From: Streptomyces glomeratus
GTDB taxonomy: Bacteria; Actinomycetota; Actinomycetes; Streptomycetales; Streptomycetaceae
Assembly (NCBI RefSeq): GCF_021462825.1
Contig: NZ_JAKEEB010000001.1
Coordinates: forward strand, 124,001-188,000
Direction: 5' to 3'
DNA length: 64,000 nt
Part shown: positions 8,304-17,067 of the stretch, one piece after another
Numbering within the stretch: position 1 is the first letter of the stretch
Layout of the letters: each line of letters starts with the position of its first letter
Made by a program: the position numbers and the translations under genes
Notes under the pieces: generated by a model
What the model saw: the letters and a program-made list of their open reading frames with translations, nothing else
The model's database searches: none
What the model was told of the DNA's origin: nothing

Positions 8304-9119
8304 TCAGCGGCCCCGGTACCGTGGGTCCCGGCGCTCGACGAAGCTCGCGACGCCCTCGTTCGCGTCCGCTGTCGTCATGTTGATCTCCTGGGCCGCCGCC
8401 TCGGCCGCGAAGGCGGTGGCCCGGTCGCCTTCCAGGGAGGCGTTGACCAGCTGCTTGGTGAGGGCGAGGGCGCGGGTCGGCCCGGCGGCCAGCCGCTCCG
8501 CCCAGGCGCGGGCGGCCTCCTCCAGGCCGTCCGCCGGCACCACCCGGTTGACCAGGCCCAGACGCTCCGCGTCCTTCGCGGTCAGTGCGTCGCCGAAGAA
8601 CATCAGCTCCTTGGCGCGCTGCGGGCCGACCAGCCGGGGCAGCAGATAGGCGCCGCCGCCGTCCGGCACCAGCCCACGGCGCACGAAGACCTCGATGAAC
8701 CGGGCGGGCGCGGCGGCCAGTACGAGGTCGCAGGCGAAGGCGAGGTGTGCGCCGATGCCGGCGGCGGTGCCGTTCACGGCGGCGATCACCGGCTTCTCGC
8801 AGTCGAGGACGGCGGAGATCAGACGCTGGGCGCCCCCGCGGATGGTCCGGGCGACGTCGCCGGGGATCCGCTCGCCGGCCGCCGACCCGCCGCGCAGGTC
8901 CGCGCCCGCGCAGAAGCCGCGGCCCGCACCGGTGAGGACCACGGCGCGCACAGCCGGGTCGGCGGACACGTCGAGAAAGCTTTGGATCAGCCGTTCCCGC
9001 AGGTCAGGGGTGATGGCGTTGAGGGATTTAGGGCGGTTGAGGGTGAGCCAGCAGACATGACTGTCAGTGGTGTGCCGTATCAATGACTCGACGGGATCTT
9101 CGGGGGAGGACACCATCAT
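8304..9119 (-). CDS. Enoyl-CoA hydratase/isomerase, PaaG-like
   Basis: This 271-residue crotonase-fold protein has oxyanion-hole regions at GFCAGADL and NGTAAGIGAHLAFACDL. The active-site loop reads RRGLVPDGGG, where hydratases have a Glu-containing loop. The Asp in PDGG is typical of PaaG-type enoyl-CoA isomerases, so double-bond isomerisation is as likely as hydration. Three in-frame starts are adjacent (9119, 9116, 9113); the frame is open further upstream, but family length supports these. It lies 55 bp downstream of the CoA-ligase gene on the same strand and is probably co-transcribed from operator sites 3 and 4. Confidence 0.85.
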   Translation of the reverse strand: MMVSSPEDPVESLIRHTTDSHVCWLTLNRPKSLNAITPDLRERLIQSFLDVSADPAVRAVVLTGAGRGFCAGADLRGGSAAGERIPGDVARTIRGGAQRLISAVLDCEKPVIAAVNGTAAGIGAHLAFACDLVLAAAPARFIEVFVRRGLVPDGGGAYLLPRLVGPQRAKELMFFGDALTAKDAERLGLVNRVVPADGLEEAARAWAERLAAGPTRALALTKQLVNASLEGDRATAFAAEAAAQEINMTTADANEGVASFVERRDPRYRGR

Positions 9120-9140
9120 GTTCCGTTTCGTCGTTCTTCC

Positions 9141-9164
9141 GGCGGGTCGGCCGGCGGGTCGGCC
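9141..9164. repeat. Tandem 12-bp direct repeat
   Basis: GGCGGGTCGGCC occurs twice back to back in the short gap between the acyl-CoA ligase stop and the enoyl-CoA hydratase start. It could be a processing or attenuation element inside the transcript, or simply slippage. Confidence 0.5.
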
Positions 9165-9174
9165 GGTCCGGGCC

Positions 9175-11400
9175 TCAGCGGCACACCGCAAGCGCGTCCA
9201 GGGCCACGGCCCCCTGCCCCCTGGGCAGCACCATGAGCGGATTGATGTCCAGTTCCGCGATCTCGTCCCCGAGCTCCAGAGCCATGCGCTGGACGCGGAG
9301 CACGACCTCGACGAGCGCGTCCACGTCGGCCGGGGGACGCCCGCGCACGCCGTCCAGCAGAGGCCGCCCGCGCAGTTCGAGGAGCATGGCCCGCGCCTGG
9401 TCCTCGCCGAACGGCGGTACCCGCACGGCCGCGTCCCGCAGCACCTCGACGAGCACACCGCCGAGCCCGACCGTGACCGTGGGCCCGAAGAGCCGGTCGT
9501 GACCGATGCCCACGACCATCTCGACGCCACGCTCGACCATCTGGCACACGAGCACGCCGTCGAGCGTGATCCCTTCGTAGCGCGCGATGTCCGTCAGTTC
9601 CCGGTAGGCGTCCCTGACCTGGCTGGCGGAGGTGAGCCCGATCTTCACCAGGCCGAGTTCGGTCTTGTGGGCGATCCGGGCGCCCGACGCCTTCATCACC
9701 ACCGGGTAGCCGACCAGCCCCGCCGCGCGCACGGCGGCCGCCGCGCTGGTCACCAGCTGCTCGCGCGGCACGCGGATGCCGTAGGCCCGCAGCAGCTGCT
9801 TCGCCGCGTGCTCGCTCAGCTGCTCTCCGGGCCGCATCAGGGCCCTCGCCTTACGGAAGGACGGCGAGGGGGTGCGGGGTGCCTCGTCGAAGGGGGAGCG
9901 GTAGCCGTCGACGAAGCGGTGGTGGTCCAGGTGGGCGCGGACGGCCGTGAGGCAGTTGGTGACGCTGCGGAAGGTGGCCACGCGCGAGGACCCGAGCAGC
10001 TTCTCGCGGTAGGCGGCCTCCGTTCCGACCGGCGACCCCCACACCACGCACACCAGCTTGTCCGTGTGCTCCGCCGCGTCCACGAGGTCCTGTACGAGCT
10101 TGTCGCTCAACGGGGGGAAGGGCCCGGTGACGGGGCAGATGAGCACCCCGACCTCCGGGTCGTCGAGGATCGCGTCGATGATCTTCCGCCCGCGCCAGTC
10201 GCCCACCGGGTGACCGCCGTTGTCGACGGGGTTGGCCACGCTCAGATACGGCGGTATCCACTGGTGCAGCTCGGCCTGTCTGGCCTCGGACAGCACCGGC
10301 AGGCGCAGCCCCGCCTCGGCCGCGAGATCCGCGACGTGCGCGCCCGTGCCGCCCGAGATCGAATACACGACGACACCGTCCGCGCGCGGGGCGCGGGCCC
10401 GGGCCAGCAGGGTGGCGGTGTCCTGGAGTTCGTCCAGCCCGTCGACGCGGATGATCCCGAACTGCCGCATCGCCGCGTCGACCACGTCGTCCGCGCCGGT
10501 GAGCTTGCCGGTGTGTGAGGCGGCGGTGCGGGCGCCGGTCTCGGTGCGGCCGACCTTGATCGCGACGACCGGCACCCCGCGCCGGGCGGCCCGGTCGGCG
10601 GCCAGCAGGAAGGAGCGGCCGTCCTTCAGCCCCTCGATGTAGCAGGCGATCGCACCGACCTCGCCCTGCTCGGAGAAGTAGGAGATGAAGTCGGCGGTCT
10701 CCAGGTCGGCCTCGTTGCCGGTCGGGGCCCAGTGGGAGAGCCGTACGCCCAGCTCCTGGAGCGCGAAGACGGGTCGTCCCTGGTGCCCGGACTGGGTGAT
10801 GAGCGCGATGGCCGGCCCGTCGAGGTCGTCGCGGAACCGCTCGAAGGCGTTGAGGTTGGTGTTGGGCCCGAGCAGCCGGATTCCGGACCGTTCCACGGCC
10901 GCGGCGAGCCGGGCCTGGGCGGCAGCGCCCCGCTCACCCGTCTCGGCGAATCCGGAGACGAAGGCGATGGCGAACTTCACCTTTGCGGCGCCGAGTTCCT
11001 CGATGACGGGAAGGGGATCGGAGACGAGCAGGACGGCGAGATCGATCTGTTCGGGCAGGTCGGAGACGGAGGGAGCGCACGGAAGGCCGAAGACGGACGG
11101 ACGGGTGGGGTGCACGGGGTACAGCCGGGCGCCCACGCGTTCGGCCCAGGACAGCAGCTGCCGGGTGATCCCGGTGCTGGGCCGTCCCTCGGTGTCGGAG
11201 GCCCCGACGACGGCGACGGACTCGGGCCGGAAGAACCGGTCCAGGTCGGGGACGTCGGCGTACAGCGGCCGACCGCTGACGTCGAGTTCCCCGGCGTCGG
11301 CGGGCCTGCCGTGCACCACGGGCGAGGTCCGATCCTCGCAGGCGACGACCCGGGCCCGGCGGGAGTCGGTGGTCAGGCTGCCATGGGTTGATCCAAGCAT
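9175..11400 (-). CDS. Acetate--CoA ligase-family protein (ADP-forming type), fused subunits
   Basis: This 741-residue protein joins the two halves of ADP-forming acyl-CoA ligases. A CoA-binding Rossmann domain (RFFRPESVAVVGASD, about 55-70) and succinyl-CoA-ligase-like domains come first, with the phosphohistidine-region loop SHTGKLTG at about 295-302. An ATP-grasp domain follows from about 505 (LLRAYGIRVPREQLV, then VVMKASGARIAHKTELG). It would activate a carboxylic acid or recover ATP from a thioester. Two operator copies lie 36-74 bp upstream of the ATG at 11400, and the PaaG-like gene follows. It is one of two intact and unrelated acid-activating enzymes in the regulon, the other being FadD3-like at 30764. 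Confidence 0.87.
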   Translation of the reverse strand: MLGSTHGSLTTDSRRARVVACEDRTSPVVHGRPADAGELDVSGRPLYADVPDLDRFFRPESVAVVGASDTEGRPSTGITRQLLSWAERVGARLYPVHPTRPSVFGLPCAPSVSDLPEQIDLAVLLVSDPLPVIEELGAAKVKFAIAFVSGFAETGERGAAAQARLAAAVERSGIRLLGPNTNLNAFERFRDDLDGPAIALITQSGHQGRPVFALQELGVRLSHWAPTGNEADLETADFISYFSEQGEVGAIACYIEGLKDGRSFLLAADRAARRGVPVVAIKVGRTETGARTAASHTGKLTGADDVVDAAMRQFGIIRVDGLDELQDTATLLARARAPRADGVVVYSISGGTGAHVADLAAEAGLRLPVLSEARQAELHQWIPPYLSVANPVDNGGHPVGDWRGRKIIDAILDDPEVGVLICPVTGPFPPLSDKLVQDLVDAAEHTDKLVCVVWGSPVGTEAAYREKLLGSSRVATFRSVTNCLTAVRAHLDHHRFVDGYRSPFDEAPRTPSPSFRKARALMRPGEQLSEHAAKQLLRAYGIRVPREQLVTSAAAAVRAAGLVGYPVVMKASGARIAHKTELGLVKIGLTSASQVRDAYRELTDIARYEGITLDGVLVCQMVERGVEMVVGIGHDRLFGPTVTVGLGGVLVEVLRDAAVRVPPFGEDQARAMLLELRGRPLLDGVRGRPPADVDALVEVVLRVQRMALELGDEIAELDINPLMVLPRGQGAVALDALAVCR

Positions 11401-11435
11401 CGCTCCGCCCGCTCCTGTGAGACGGCTCCGAAAAA

Positions 11436-11450
11436 CTGACGCATCGTCAG
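11436..11450. promoter_or_regulatory. Operator-like inverted repeat, site 3
   Basis: CTGACGCATCGTCAG is an exact copy, with the half-sites CTGACG and CGTCAG also symmetric. It is upstream of the leftward acyl-CoA ligase operon. Confidence 0.78.
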
Positions 11451-11459
11451 ATTACTGAA

Positions 11460-11474
11460 CTGATGCCTTGTCAG
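11460..11474. promoter_or_regulatory. Operator-like inverted repeat, site 4
   Basis: CTGATGCCTTGTCAG is a one-mismatch copy, 24 bp from site 3 start to start. The pair resembles the double site at 30697/30724. Confidence 0.65.
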
Positions 11475-11590
11475 GAACGCTCGTGCAGACAAAGACTGCC
11501 CGCGGGCGGCGGCGGGCAACCTCATCGCAGTGACGACGGAGGCCCCCGGGGAACACGGACTGAGGGCCCGGCCGGGGTGTCCCGGTCGGG

Positions 11591-12790
11591 TCAGTGGGCG
11601 GTGCGGGTCCGCTCCACCCGGCGCGCCACCGCCTTGGCTATCTTCTCCGCGTCGCGGCCCAGTTCGCGGAGCATGCCGCTGATCGGATTGGTGAAGCCCG
11701 TGAAGTGGAGGCCGGGCGCGGTGTGCGGGGTGCGGGCGCCGTGCGCGACCGGCCTGCCATGGGCGTCGAGGACATCGAGGTGGCCGACCAGCCCCTCCAG
11801 GGCGCGGACGTACCCGGTGGCGGCGATCACCACCTCCGGCTCGGTCCGGCTGCCGCCGGCGTGGACGACCTTGCCGCCCTCGAAACCCTCGACGGCCGGC
11901 ACGATCTCGACCCGCCCCTTGCGCACGGCCTCGATCAGCCCGACGTCCTGAACCGGGATGGCACCCTCGTTGACCCGGCTGTACAGCCCCGTGCCGGGCC
12001 GGGGCAGCCCGTACGCCGACAGATCGGGCACGCTCAGCTTCGCCATCGGACCGGCCAGCCGGTCGACGAGGCGCACCGGCAGCCGGCGGACGAGCACCCC
12101 CGTGTACTGGGCGGCCCATCCCGCGGTCGAACGGCGCACGATGTGGGGCGGCGTCCGTACCGACAGCCGCACCCGGGAGGCCCCGCCCGCCACCAGGTCG
12201 ACGGCGATCTCCGCGCCGGTGTTGCCGACCCCGACGACGAGGACGTCGCGCCCGGCGTAGGGCCCCGCGTTGCGGTATTCGCCGGCGTGCAGGAACTCGC
12301 CGGTATAGGTGTCGAGACCCGGCCAGTCCGGCAGGCGCGGGGTGTGGTTGTAGCCGGTGGCGACGACGACCGCGCTGCCGGTCAGCCGGCGGCCGCCGGT
12401 GGCGTGCAGCAGCCAGCCGGTGCCGTCCGGTGCGGGTTCGACGCGCGAGACCTCGACGCCGGTGACGATCTCCAGCTGGTGGTGCTCGGCGTACCGCTCC
12501 AGGTAGCGCACCATGTCGTCGCGTGACACCCACCGCCCGAAGGACCTCGGTATCGGCAGTCCGGGCAGGGCCGAGAGGCGCCGGGTGGTGTGCAGATGCA
12601 GCCGGTCGTAGCGGTGCCGCCAGGACGCCCCGACGTGGTCGGACCTCTCCAGTACGACGGCGCGTACGCCGCGGGCGCGCAGCGCGCGGGCCGTGGCCAG
12701 ACCGCCCGGGCCACCACCGATGACGTAGACCGGTCGGTCCTCGTGGACCGGCACAACGGAGTGCGGCGATACAGCAGTCGAGTCGGCCAT
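11591..12790 (-). CDS. Flavin-containing monooxygenase-like NAD(P)/FAD oxidoreductase
   Basis: This 399-residue protein has an FAD dinucleotide motif GGGPGG at 25-30, an NADPH motif GVGNTG at 187-192, and between them YTGEFLHAGEY at 162-172, which fits the FMO signature (F/Y)xGxxxHxxxY. It could hydroxylate a soft heteroatom or perform a Baeyer-Villiger-like oxidation. The assigned ATG (12790) has no clear ribosome-binding site. The same frame stays open far upstream through the 15-bp repeat tract (12980-13129), but FMO family length argues for 12790. No CTGAC/GTCAG site precedes it, so regulon membership is uncertain despite its location. Confidence 0.82.
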   Translation of the reverse strand: MADSTAVSPHSVVPVHEDRPVYVIGGGPGGLATARALRARGVRAVVLERSDHVGASWRHRYDRLHLHTTRRLSALPGLPIPRSFGRWVSRDDMVRYLERYAEHHQLEIVTGVEVSRVEPAPDGTGWLLHATGGRRLTGSAVVVATGYNHTPRLPDWPGLDTYTGEFLHAGEYRNAGPYAGRDVLVVGVGNTGAEIAVDLVAGGASRVRLSVRTPPHIVRRSTAGWAAQYTGVLVRRLPVRLVDRLAGPMAKLSVPDLSAYGLPRPGTGLYSRVNEGAIPVQDVGLIEAVRKGRVEIVPAVEGFEGGKVVHAGGSRTEPEVVIAATGYVRALEGLVGHLDVLDAHGRPVAHGARTPHTAPGLHFTGFTNPISGMLRELGRDAEKIAKAVARRVERTRTAH

Positions 12791-12979
12791 GAGCGGGAGC
12801 GTAATCCCGCTAATTGTTGATGGGTCTCGGTCAAGACCGGAATCGGTTGCGAATTGATCACGGCTGTAGGAGGGGTGGGTGGGCCCGGTGGCGTAGGCGG
12901 ACCGATTGTGGCGGGGTGGTGGCCGGTGCGCGGGTCGCGTGGGAGGGGTGCGGGGCAGGGGCCCGGGGTGGGAGCTGTG

Positions 12980-13129
12980 CCCGCACACCTCGTTCCCCCG
13001 TACGTCATGTCCGCGCACCTCGTACCCGCGCGCGTCGCATCGGCGCACCTCGCATCCCCGTACGTCGCATCCGCGCACCTCGCATCCCCGTACGTCGCAT
13101 CCGCGTATCTCGCATCCCCGTACGTCGTG
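12980..13129. repeat. Ten tandem 15-bp units (30-bp higher-order period)
   Basis: Ten 15-bp units alternate between two sequence types, so copies are closest at 30 bp. On the minus strand, in phase with the FMO gene, they read as pentapeptides of the form CDVRG/CEVRG (HDVRG, CEIRG, CDVRG, CEVRG, and so on). This fits the pentapeptide-repeat spacing with Val at the central position. The plus strand reads RIPVR-type units and has no supported gene. The tract fills most of the 423-bp gap between the FMO start (12790) and the DoxX start (13214). No independent start codon and ribosome site were found, so I list it as a repeat only. Confidence 0.75.
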
Positions 13130-13168
13130 TCCGCATGCGTCTTGCACGCTCGGCCGCGCTGCGCTGAA

Positions 13169-13183
13169 CTGACGTACCGTCAG
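13169..13183. promoter_or_regulatory. Operator-like inverted repeat, site 5
   Basis: CTGACGTACCGTCAG is an exact and fully symmetric copy (CTGACG/CGTCAG, apart from the spacer). It ends 30 bp before the DoxX start codon and would control the DoxX-DUF35 pair. Confidence 0.78.
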
Positions 13184-13213
13184 GAAGCTGTGGGTGGGAG
13201 GGGCGGGCGTCTC

Positions 13214-13666
13214 ATGGACACGATCTGGCTCACCGGCGCGGAATGGTTCGCCGTGCTCCGCATCGGGCTCGGGCTGTGGTGGCTGGAGAGCTGGCGGCAC
13301 AAGGACAAGAAGGCGTGGTTCGAGCGGGGCAGTGGGATCGCCTGGGCCGCCGACATCGCGGCCAGGCACCGGTGGGCGGCGGTACGCAACGGCTTCGACG
13401 CGGTGGTCGCGCCCCGGCCGCGGACGATGGCGTACGTGGTCGCCTATGCCGAACTGGCCCTCGGCCTCGGCCTGATCGCGGGCTTTCTGACCCCGGTCGC
13501 CCTGGCCGGCGGTCTGCTCCTCAACCTCCTCTACTTCACGCTCATGATCCATGACTGGGCGGAGCAGGGACAGAACTCGATGATGGCGCTGATCTCGCTG
13601 GTCGGGTTGTTCGGGATGGCATGGCAGACCTGGTCGGTGGACAGCGCGCTGGGGCTGTTCCGGTGA
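13214..13666 (+). CDS. DoxX-family membrane protein
   Basis: This 150-residue integral membrane protein has about four hydrophobic helices and conserved DoxX/DoxD-like features, including GLWWLESWRHKDKKAWF near residues 17-33 and the RMAYVV...AELALGLGLIAGF helix. DoxX-family proteins are linked to quinone-dependent or thiol redox steps in membranes, but the activity is rarely known. The ATG at 13214 lies behind a GGGAGGGGCGGG stretch. The stop overlaps the GTG of the DUF35 gene (GTGA), which implies translational coupling. Pairing a membrane redox protein with an acyl-CoA-binding DUF35 protein is unusual. Confidence 0.82.
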   Translation: MDTIWLTGAEWFAVLRIGLGLWWLESWRHKDKKAWFERGSGIAWAADIAARHRWAAVRNGFDAVVAPRPRTMAYVVAYAELALGLGLIAGFLTPVALAGGLLLNLLYFTLMIHDWAEQGQNSMMALISLVGLFGMAWQTWSVDSALGLFR

Positions 13667-14058
13667 GCGGGCGTTTCGACCTCCCCGAGGTGGACGCCTT
13701 CTCACGCGCCTACTGGGAGGCGGCAGCCGAAGGGAGGCTGCTGATCCGCCGCTGCGCGGCATGCGGACGCGCCCACCACTACCCGAGGGAGTTCTGCCCG
13801 TACTGCTGGAGCGAGGAGGTGACCTGGGAGCGGGCGAGCGGGCGCGCCACGCTCCACACCTGGTCCGTCGTCCACCGCAACGACCTGCCACCCTTCCGTG
13901 AGCGCACACCGTACGTCGCCGCCGTGGTCGAGCTCGCGGAGGGGCCCCGGATGATGACCGAGGTGGTGGAGTGCGGGGAGGCCGCCCTGCGGGTGGGCAT
14001 GGAGCTGGAGGCGGCCTTCAGGGAGGGCGTGCCGGTGTTCCGGCCGCCGGGCCGGTGA
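13663..14058 (+). CDS. DUF35 OB-fold/zinc-ribbon protein, probable acyl-CoA-binding partner
   Basis: This 131-residue protein has a rubredoxin-like zinc ribbon (Cys31-x2-Cys34 and Cys45-x2-Cys48 in CAACGRAHHYPREFCPYC), followed by an OB fold (TLHTWSVVHRNDLPPF through VAAVVELAEGPRMMTEVV). DUF35 proteins act as partners of thiolase-fold enzymes: in steroid side-chain loss the Ltp2 aldolase works only with one. This copy has no thiolase next to it. The Cys-less thiolase-like protein at 19732 has no DUF35 next to it, so the two may be partners encoded apart (inference). The GTG start overlaps the DoxX stop. Confidence 0.87.
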   Translation: MSGRFDLPEVDAFSRAYWEAAAEGRLLIRRCAACGRAHHYPREFCPYCWSEEVTWERASGRATLHTWSVVHRNDLPPFRERTPYVAAVVELAEGPRMMTEVVECGEAALRVGMELEAAFREGVPVFRPPGR

Positions 14059-14089
14059 TCGCGGTGCACCCGGTTGGTTGAATGGCCCG

Positions 14090-14743
14090 ATGGCCGACAT
14101 ACACCGGAAGACCCTCACGCCGTCCCCCCTCACCTCGACCTCCCTCCCCTCGTCGCCCGTCCCCGAACTGCTGGGCCACGGACTGCGGCTGAGCGGCTGG
14201 GACCCGGAGTCCGAGGAGCATCTGGACGCATGGTTCCGAGGGCTGACCGACCCGGACTTCGGGCGGTGGAACACACCCCTGAAGATCGTGCGGGACCGAG
14301 CCGACGCGCGTGAGTCGCTGCGGTCGAAGGCGGCTCGCGCGGCGGACGGGACGAGCGCCTCGTTCCGGATCACGGACGCGGCCGGCGGTGCGACGCTGGG
14401 ACACATCGGCGTCAACGAGATCGACCACGTCCTGAGCGTCGCCCGCGTCGGCTACTGGGTGCTGCCCGAGGCCCGCGGCGGCGGTGTCGCCACCCGCGCC
14501 CTGGCCGTCGCCGCCCGCTGGGCCCTGACCGACCTGGGGCTCCACCGCCTGGAACTGGGCCACGCCCTGGGGCACGAGGCGTCCTGCCGCATCGCGGAAC
14601 GCTGTGGCTTCCGGTACGAGGGAACGTTGCGCGGCGCCATGTTCGAGCAGGGCCGGCAGGACGCGTTCCGGGACGAGCACCTGCATGGACGCATCGCGAG
14701 CGACCCGGAGCCGGAGCTCAATCCCGAACCGGGGCGCTCCTGA
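14090..14743 (+). CDS. GNAT acetyltransferase, RimJ/RimL-like
   Basis: This 217-residue GNAT-fold protein has the acetyl-CoA-binding segment VGYWVLPEARGGGVATRAL at about 128-146 and a typical RimJ/RimL end (LHRLELGHALGHEASCRIAERCGF). It probably N-acetylates a protein terminus or a small amine. The ATG at 14090 is preferred over the TTG at 14078. It is 31 bp downstream of the DUF35 stop, so read-through from operator site 5 is possible, but its function looks unrelated. Confidence 0.85.
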   Translation: MADIHRKTLTPSPLTSTSLPSSPVPELLGHGLRLSGWDPESEEHLDAWFRGLTDPDFGRWNTPLKIVRDRADARESLRSKAARAADGTSASFRITDAAGGATLGHIGVNEIDHVLSVARVGYWVLPEARGGGVATRALAVAARWALTDLGLHRLELGHALGHEASCRIAERCGFRYEGTLRGAMFEQGRQDAFRDEHLHGRIASDPEPELNPEPGRS

Positions 14744-14794
14744 CCGCGGCCCGCAGCCCGCGAGCTGCAGCCCGCAGCCCGACGATGCGCGCTC

Positions 14795-15451
14795 TCAGGG
14801 CCACAGGAGCTGTCTGGCCCACCCTTCGCGCTCACGGCGGTAGACCAGCCGTACATGCCGGCGTCTCGCGTCCCCCTGGAAGAACTCCACCTCCTGCGGG
14901 TGGAGCCGGTAGAGCGTCCAGGACGGGACCGGGGCGTCCGGCTCCCGCTGCGCCCGCTCCCACGCCTCTTCCGACGCCCGCGCCAACTCCTCCGGAGACC
15001 CGAGCACTTCGCTCTGGCGGCCCGTGAGCGCCGCGGCCAGCGCGCCGGTCGAGCGTGCGTGCAGATCCGCCTGGCCCTCCGCGGAGGGCGCGGCCGTGAC
15101 CGGTCCGCGCACCCGGACCTGACGGCCCTGGACGGGCCAGTAGAAGCCCAGAGCGGCATAGGGGCGCACCGCCAGCTGCCGCCCCTTGCGACTGCCCGCG
15201 TGCGTCGCGAACGCCCACCCCTGCGCATCGGCTCCGTGCAGCATCACCGTGCGGACGTCGGGTGTGCCGTCGGTGTCCGCCGTCGCCAGCGACATGGTGT
15301 GCGGCTCGGTCTGTCCCGCCGCCACGGCCTCCGCGAACCACTCCGTGAACAGCGTCAGCGGGTCCGCGGGCGCGGTCGCCGGATCGAAGGAGGGCAGCTC
15401 GACGTCCCAGACCCGGAGGGACCTGAGCAGCTCGTGAAGATCCGTTCCCAT
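14795..15451 (-). CDS. Pyridoxamine 5'-phosphate oxidase-family protein
   Basis: This 218-residue FMN-binding split-barrel protein is close to PNPOx: EPHTMSLATADTDGTPDVRTVMLHG (about 49-73), SRKGRQLAVRPYAALGFYW and QVRVRGPV match FMN and substrate regions. The C-terminal half ends in SWTLYRLHPQEVEFFQGD, like the PdxH C-terminal domain. It may make pyridoxal phosphate, but many streptomycete paralogues are untested. It converges on the GNAT gene and stands alone. The ATG at 15451 was chosen by homology length. Confidence 0.8.
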   Translation of the reverse strand: MGTDLHELLRSLRVWDVELPSFDPATAPADPLTLFTEWFAEAVAAGQTEPHTMSLATADTDGTPDVRTVMLHGADAQGWAFATHAGSRKGRQLAVRPYAALGFYWPVQGRQVRVRGPVTAAPSAEGQADLHARSTGALAAALTGRQSEVLGSPEELARASEEAWERAQREPDAPVPSWTLYRLHPQEVEFFQGDARRRHVRLVYRREREGWARQLLWP

Positions 15452-15528
15452 GACCCGAGTATGACTCCCGGGCCTGGCGGTGCCGGACAGACGGGGCTCG
15501 GGGCCGGGCGCGCGGACGGGCCGGGGTG

Positions 15529-17025
15529 TCAGCGCACGCCCTCCCACAGGACCCGCAGGTCGCCGCGGGGATCGTGGGTGATGTCCGGCGAGGCGCCGAA
15601 CCGACGGACCGCGCGGTCGGGTGCACGGTATGCGGACCAGCCGGGATCGCCCGTGGTGGCGAAGGCGACCCATGCGGCGTGCATGTCGTCGGCGATGTGC
15701 TGCGGCCGGGCGTCGCCGAGCAGGGGCGCGAAGCCCGGGTCGGCCAGGTTGTCGAAGACGAAGGGGACTTCGGCCGCATGGCATGCCCCGAGCGCGTCCC
15801 CGAACGCCGGGGAGCCCCAGGCGAATTCGTAGACGAACGCGCGGGCGCCTTGGCGGGTCTGGGCTTCGGCCAGGCGCACGGCGGGCAGCCGGTAGAACCA
15901 GTCGGTGGCGATCTCGGCGAAGAGCTCGCCCGGCGCCGCGTCGGGGAAGGCCGCACGGTAGGCGGGCACGCCACGGCCGGCAGGCAGACCGTACGCGGTC
16001 GCGGCGCGCTCCACGAGGTCGTCGGTCACCAGGCGGTCCAGCCCGGTGGGCACGGTGAACAGACGGAACTCGTCGCGGGTGCAGCCCACCAGGACGTCCA
16101 CGTCCGCCGCAGCCCCGTCCGCGATCGCTTCGGTGGGTGTGCGGGGCAGGGTGTCCTGGTCGACCACCGGTTCGAAGGGCATCAGGTTGAGAGCCGCCTC
16201 GCCCCATAGCGCCCGGTCGGGACGTGCGGAGATCTCGGCCCGCAACTGCTGCTGCGCGGCCTGCAGCCGCCGGGGAGGAACGGCGGCGAGGTCCGCCCGG
16301 GTGGGCGGGACGCCCAGCAGCGAGGCCAGCCGGCTCGCGACGAGGGCGGCGGAGCCGGGAGAGAGGGTGTGGTGGGCCGCGCCGCTTTGCAGGACGGCGC
16401 GGTGGAACAGCCCCTTGGCCGCGGGCATGGCGAGCAGTGTGCCGATGCTCATGGCACCGGCCGACTGGCCGAAGACGGTGACGCGGTCGGGGTCGCCGCC
16501 GAAGGACGCGATGTTGTCGCGGACCCATTCCAGGGCGGCGATCTGGTCCAGAAGGCCCAGGTTGGCCTGTGCGGTGTCGTGGGTTCCGAGGTGGAGGAAG
16601 CCCTCGGCGCCCAGACGGTAGTTGAGGGTGACCAGGACGATGCCGTCACGGGCGAACGCCGTGCCGTCGTAGCCGGGGACGGAACCGGAGCCGTTGCCGA
16701 AGGCGCCGCCGTGGATCCACACCATGACGGGCAGGCGTCCGGCCGGGCCGGGGGTCCAGATGTTGAGGTTGAGGAAGTCCTCGCCGGGGATGTCCACCTC
16801 CGGGATGAGGCGGTCCATCGGGGCGGGGTAGGGGGCCTTGGGGGCGGTGGGGCCGTAGGTACTCGCGTCACGGACGCCGGCCCAGGCGGCCGGCGGCTGT
16901 GGGGGTACGAAGCGCAGCGGCCCGGTGGGCGCGGCGGCGTAGGGGATGTTCTTGAAGCAGGCGATGCCCGCGGGGCCGGAGGTGCCGCGGACGGAGCCGT
17001 GGCGGGTGGTGAGGACCGGTTGCAT
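15529..17025 (-). CDS. Type-B carboxylesterase (PnbA-like)
   Basis: This 498-residue alpha/beta hydrolase of the carboxylesterase type-B family has the oxyanion segment HGGAFGNG at 105-112 and the nucleophile elbow GQSAG with Ser188. The acidic residue probably lies near TRDEFRLF and the catalytic His near CHAAEVPFVF, the usual family position. It hydrolyses esters and has no signal peptide, so it is likely intracellular. It lies 42 bp downstream of the TetR gene at 17068 on the same strand and probably shares its autoregulated transcript. Unlike the catabolic units, its control site is the CAACCAATCGATTGGTTG palindrome. Confidence 0.88.
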   Translation of the reverse strand: MQPVLTTRHGSVRGTSGPAGIACFKNIPYAAAPTGPLRFVPPQPPAAWAGVRDASTYGPTAPKAPYPAPMDRLIPEVDIPGEDFLNLNIWTPGPAGRLPVMVWIHGGAFGNGSGSVPGYDGTAFARDGIVLVTLNYRLGAEGFLHLGTHDTAQANLGLLDQIAALEWVRDNIASFGGDPDRVTVFGQSAGAMSIGTLLAMPAAKGLFHRAVLQSGAAHHTLSPGSAALVASRLASLLGVPPTRADLAAVPPRRLQAAQQQLRAEISARPDRALWGEAALNLMPFEPVVDQDTLPRTPTEAIADGAAADVDVLVGCTRDEFRLFTVPTGLDRLVTDDLVERAATAYGLPAGRGVPAYRAAFPDAAPGELFAEIATDWFYRLPAVRLAEAQTRQGARAFVYEFAWGSPAFGDALGACHAAEVPFVFDNLADPGFAPLLGDARPQHIADDMHAAWVAFATTGDPGWSAYRAPDRAVRRFGASPDITHDPRGDLRVLWEGVR

Positions 17026-17067
17026 GGGCGCTCCTTCACACAGGGCCGGGGGAAAGGTCCCGTGAGC

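Noticed and set aside
9051..9068. GACATGACTGTCAGTG as another operator
   Set aside because: The arms TGAC/GTCA are closer than in the motif, and it lies inside the enoyl-CoA hydratase coding region.
12980..13129. Possible CRISPR array
   Set aside because: Units are 15 bp without unique spacers and no cas genes are near; it is a plain tandem repeat.
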